Below, in pieces: positions 63,239-64,000 of a stretch of 64,000 nt of DNA (position 1 is its first letter; every line of letters starts with the position of its first letter). Source of the DNA: Paremcibacter congregatus. Its GTDB lineage: Bacteria; Pseudomonadota; Alphaproteobacteria; Sphingomonadales; Emcibacteraceae. The DNA lies in the NCBI RefSeq assembly GCF_006385135.1, contig NZ_CP041025.1:3131501-3195500 (forward strand), read 5' to 3'. The translations under genes were made by a program, and so were the position numbers. The notes beneath the pieces were generated by a model, which did no database searches, was not told the origin of the DNA, and saw only the letters and a program-made list of their open reading frames with translations.

Positions 63239-64000
63239 ATGACCCAGGATGCTCTTATTATCGGTGGCGGCCATAATGGCCTTGTTTGCGCCTATTATCT
63301 TGCCCGGGCCGGTCATAAGGTCAGGGTTCTGGAACGGCGCGATGTGGTTGGCGGCGCGGCGGTGACGGAAGAATTTCATCCCGGCTTCCGCAATTCCGTC
63401 GCCTCCTACACCGTTAGCCTGCTTAACCCCAAAATCATTCAGGATATGGATCTTGCGGCCTTTGGGCTCAGGATTGTCGAGCGGAAAGTCAATAACCTGT
63501 GGCCCCACCCGAACGGCGACTTTATCGCCTATCCGGTGGGTGATACCGCCACCAAAGCCGAAATCGCCCGTTTTTCCGAAAAAGACGCGGCGGCGCTTGA
63601 CCGTTACAGCCGCGATATTGAGATGGTCGCCGATCTGGTGCGCGATTTCCTGCTGGAAACACCGCCCAATGTCGGGGGCGGGCTTCGTGATATTTTCAAG
63701 GCCGCCAAATTCGGCAACCGCCTGCGCAAACTGTCACTGGAAGACGAACGGATCGTACTTGATATCTTCACCAAGAGCGTCGGTGATTTTCTTGATCTCT
63801 ATTTCGAAAATGACCATGTCAAGGCCAGCTTCGCCTTCGACGGGGTGGTGGGCAATTATGCCGACAGCCAGACCCCGGGTTCGGCCTACGTTCTGATGCA
63901 TCACGCCTTTGGCGAGGTCAATGGCAAGAAAGGCGTCTGGGGTCACGCCATCGGCGGCATGGGCGCCATCACCCAGGCCATGGCCCGCGCCGTCCAGGCG
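63239..64000 (+). CDS. FAD-dependent oxidoreductase, PYROXD2/phytoene-desaturase-like (3' end cut)
   Basis: About 254 residues before the window ends; full-length family members are about 530. The N-terminal dinucleotide-binding motif ALIIGGGHNGLVCAYYLARA and VLERRDVVGGAAVTEEFHPG bind FAD. SYTVSLLNPKIIQDMDLAAF and FDGVVGNYADSQTPGSAYVL match the group containing PYROXD2 and bacterial carotenoid-desaturase-like proteins. AGGAACGACGCCC precedes the ATG. It is divergent from frmA. No carotenoid genes are visible here, so the substrate is not assigned. Confidence 0.88.
   Translation, partial: MTQDALIIGGGHNGLVCAYYLARAGHKVRVLERRDVVGGAAVTEEFHPGFRNSVASYTVSLLNPKIIQDMDLAAFGLRIVERKVNNLWPHPNGDFIAYPVGDTATKAEIARFSEKDAAALDRYSRDIEMVADLVRDFLLETPPNVGGGLRDIFKAAKFGNRLRKLSLEDERIVLDIFTKSVGDFLDLYFENDHVKASFAFDGVVGNYADSQTPGSAYVLMHHAFGEVNGKKGVWGHAIGGMGAITQAMARAVQA

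Noticed and set aside
1-64000. CRISPR arrays, insertion sequences, prophage or integrated element
   Set aside because: No regularly spaced repeats, transposase, integrase or terminal repeats were found on reading both strands; gene content is ordinary chromosomal.

Overview
The window looks like chromosomal DNA of a marine-type alphaproteobacterium. The supporting signs are a tandem glycine riboswitch in front of gcvT-gcvH-gcvPA-gcvPB, the ispH-thrB-rnhA cluster, an NAD-linked FdsGBA formate dehydrogenase, GTP-type PEP carboxykinase, several very large TonB-dependent receptors and many secreted hydrolases. An Emcibacterales/Kordiimonadales-like origin is my inference, not something shown directly. 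I see no tRNA or rRNA genes, no insertion sequence, prophage or CRISPR array. Gene density is high, and base composition shows no obvious island.

Layout. 1-12.4 kb: a truncated Na+/proline-type symporter, a TonB receptor, a DsbD-type domain protein, YqgE, a candidate small RNA with repeated CUCCC loops, a periplasmic TonB-domain protein, two exported peptidases (gamma-glutamyltransferase family and S10) divergent from a membrane-anchored AraC regulator, and an outer-membrane barrel preceded by a perfect FNR/FixK-type box. 12.4-17.6 kb: ankyrin protein, rnhA, thrB, ispH, sppA. 17.7-22.5 kb: glycine cleavage operon under a glycine riboswitch. 22.6-28.8 kb: DsbA-fold isomerase, a LysR regulator and a divergent five-gene operon (phosphatase, acyl-CoA dehydrogenase, SDR, aminoglycoside-phosphotransferase-like kinase, SDR) resembling the ACAD10/11 and Lva route for 4-hydroxy acids. 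28.9-36.0 kb: AraC regulator, large TonB receptor, GntR regulator, trans-3-hydroxy-L-proline dehydratase and pyrroline-2-carboxylate reductase.

36.0-45.0 kb holds a Cys-rich protein of unknown function, a highly divergent PEP-carboxylase homologue, a PepSY membrane protein, a lipoprotein amidohydrolase and pckA. 45.2-55.2 kb appears to be a phosphate-responsive block: a chemoreceptor, a phosphatase-superfamily enzyme and a TonB receptor followed by PhoD each have 7-4-7 Pho-box-like repeats upstream, with a GNAT-like gene and recQ in between. 55.4-64 kb: a UDG-like protein, then the complete glutathione-dependent formaldehyde-to-CO2 route (frmA, fghA, fdsG, fdsB, fdsA) and a truncated PYROXD2-like oxidoreductase.

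The most promising undescribed items are the CUCCC-loop RNA (5689-5845), the FNR-box leader (11536-11698), the Pho-box set that includes a chemoreceptor, the PEP-carboxylase homologue with altered catalytic motifs, and two gene pairs in which a strong terminator sits between the genes with no room for a second promoter. All functional statements come from reading the sequence and recalling families; no search was run.
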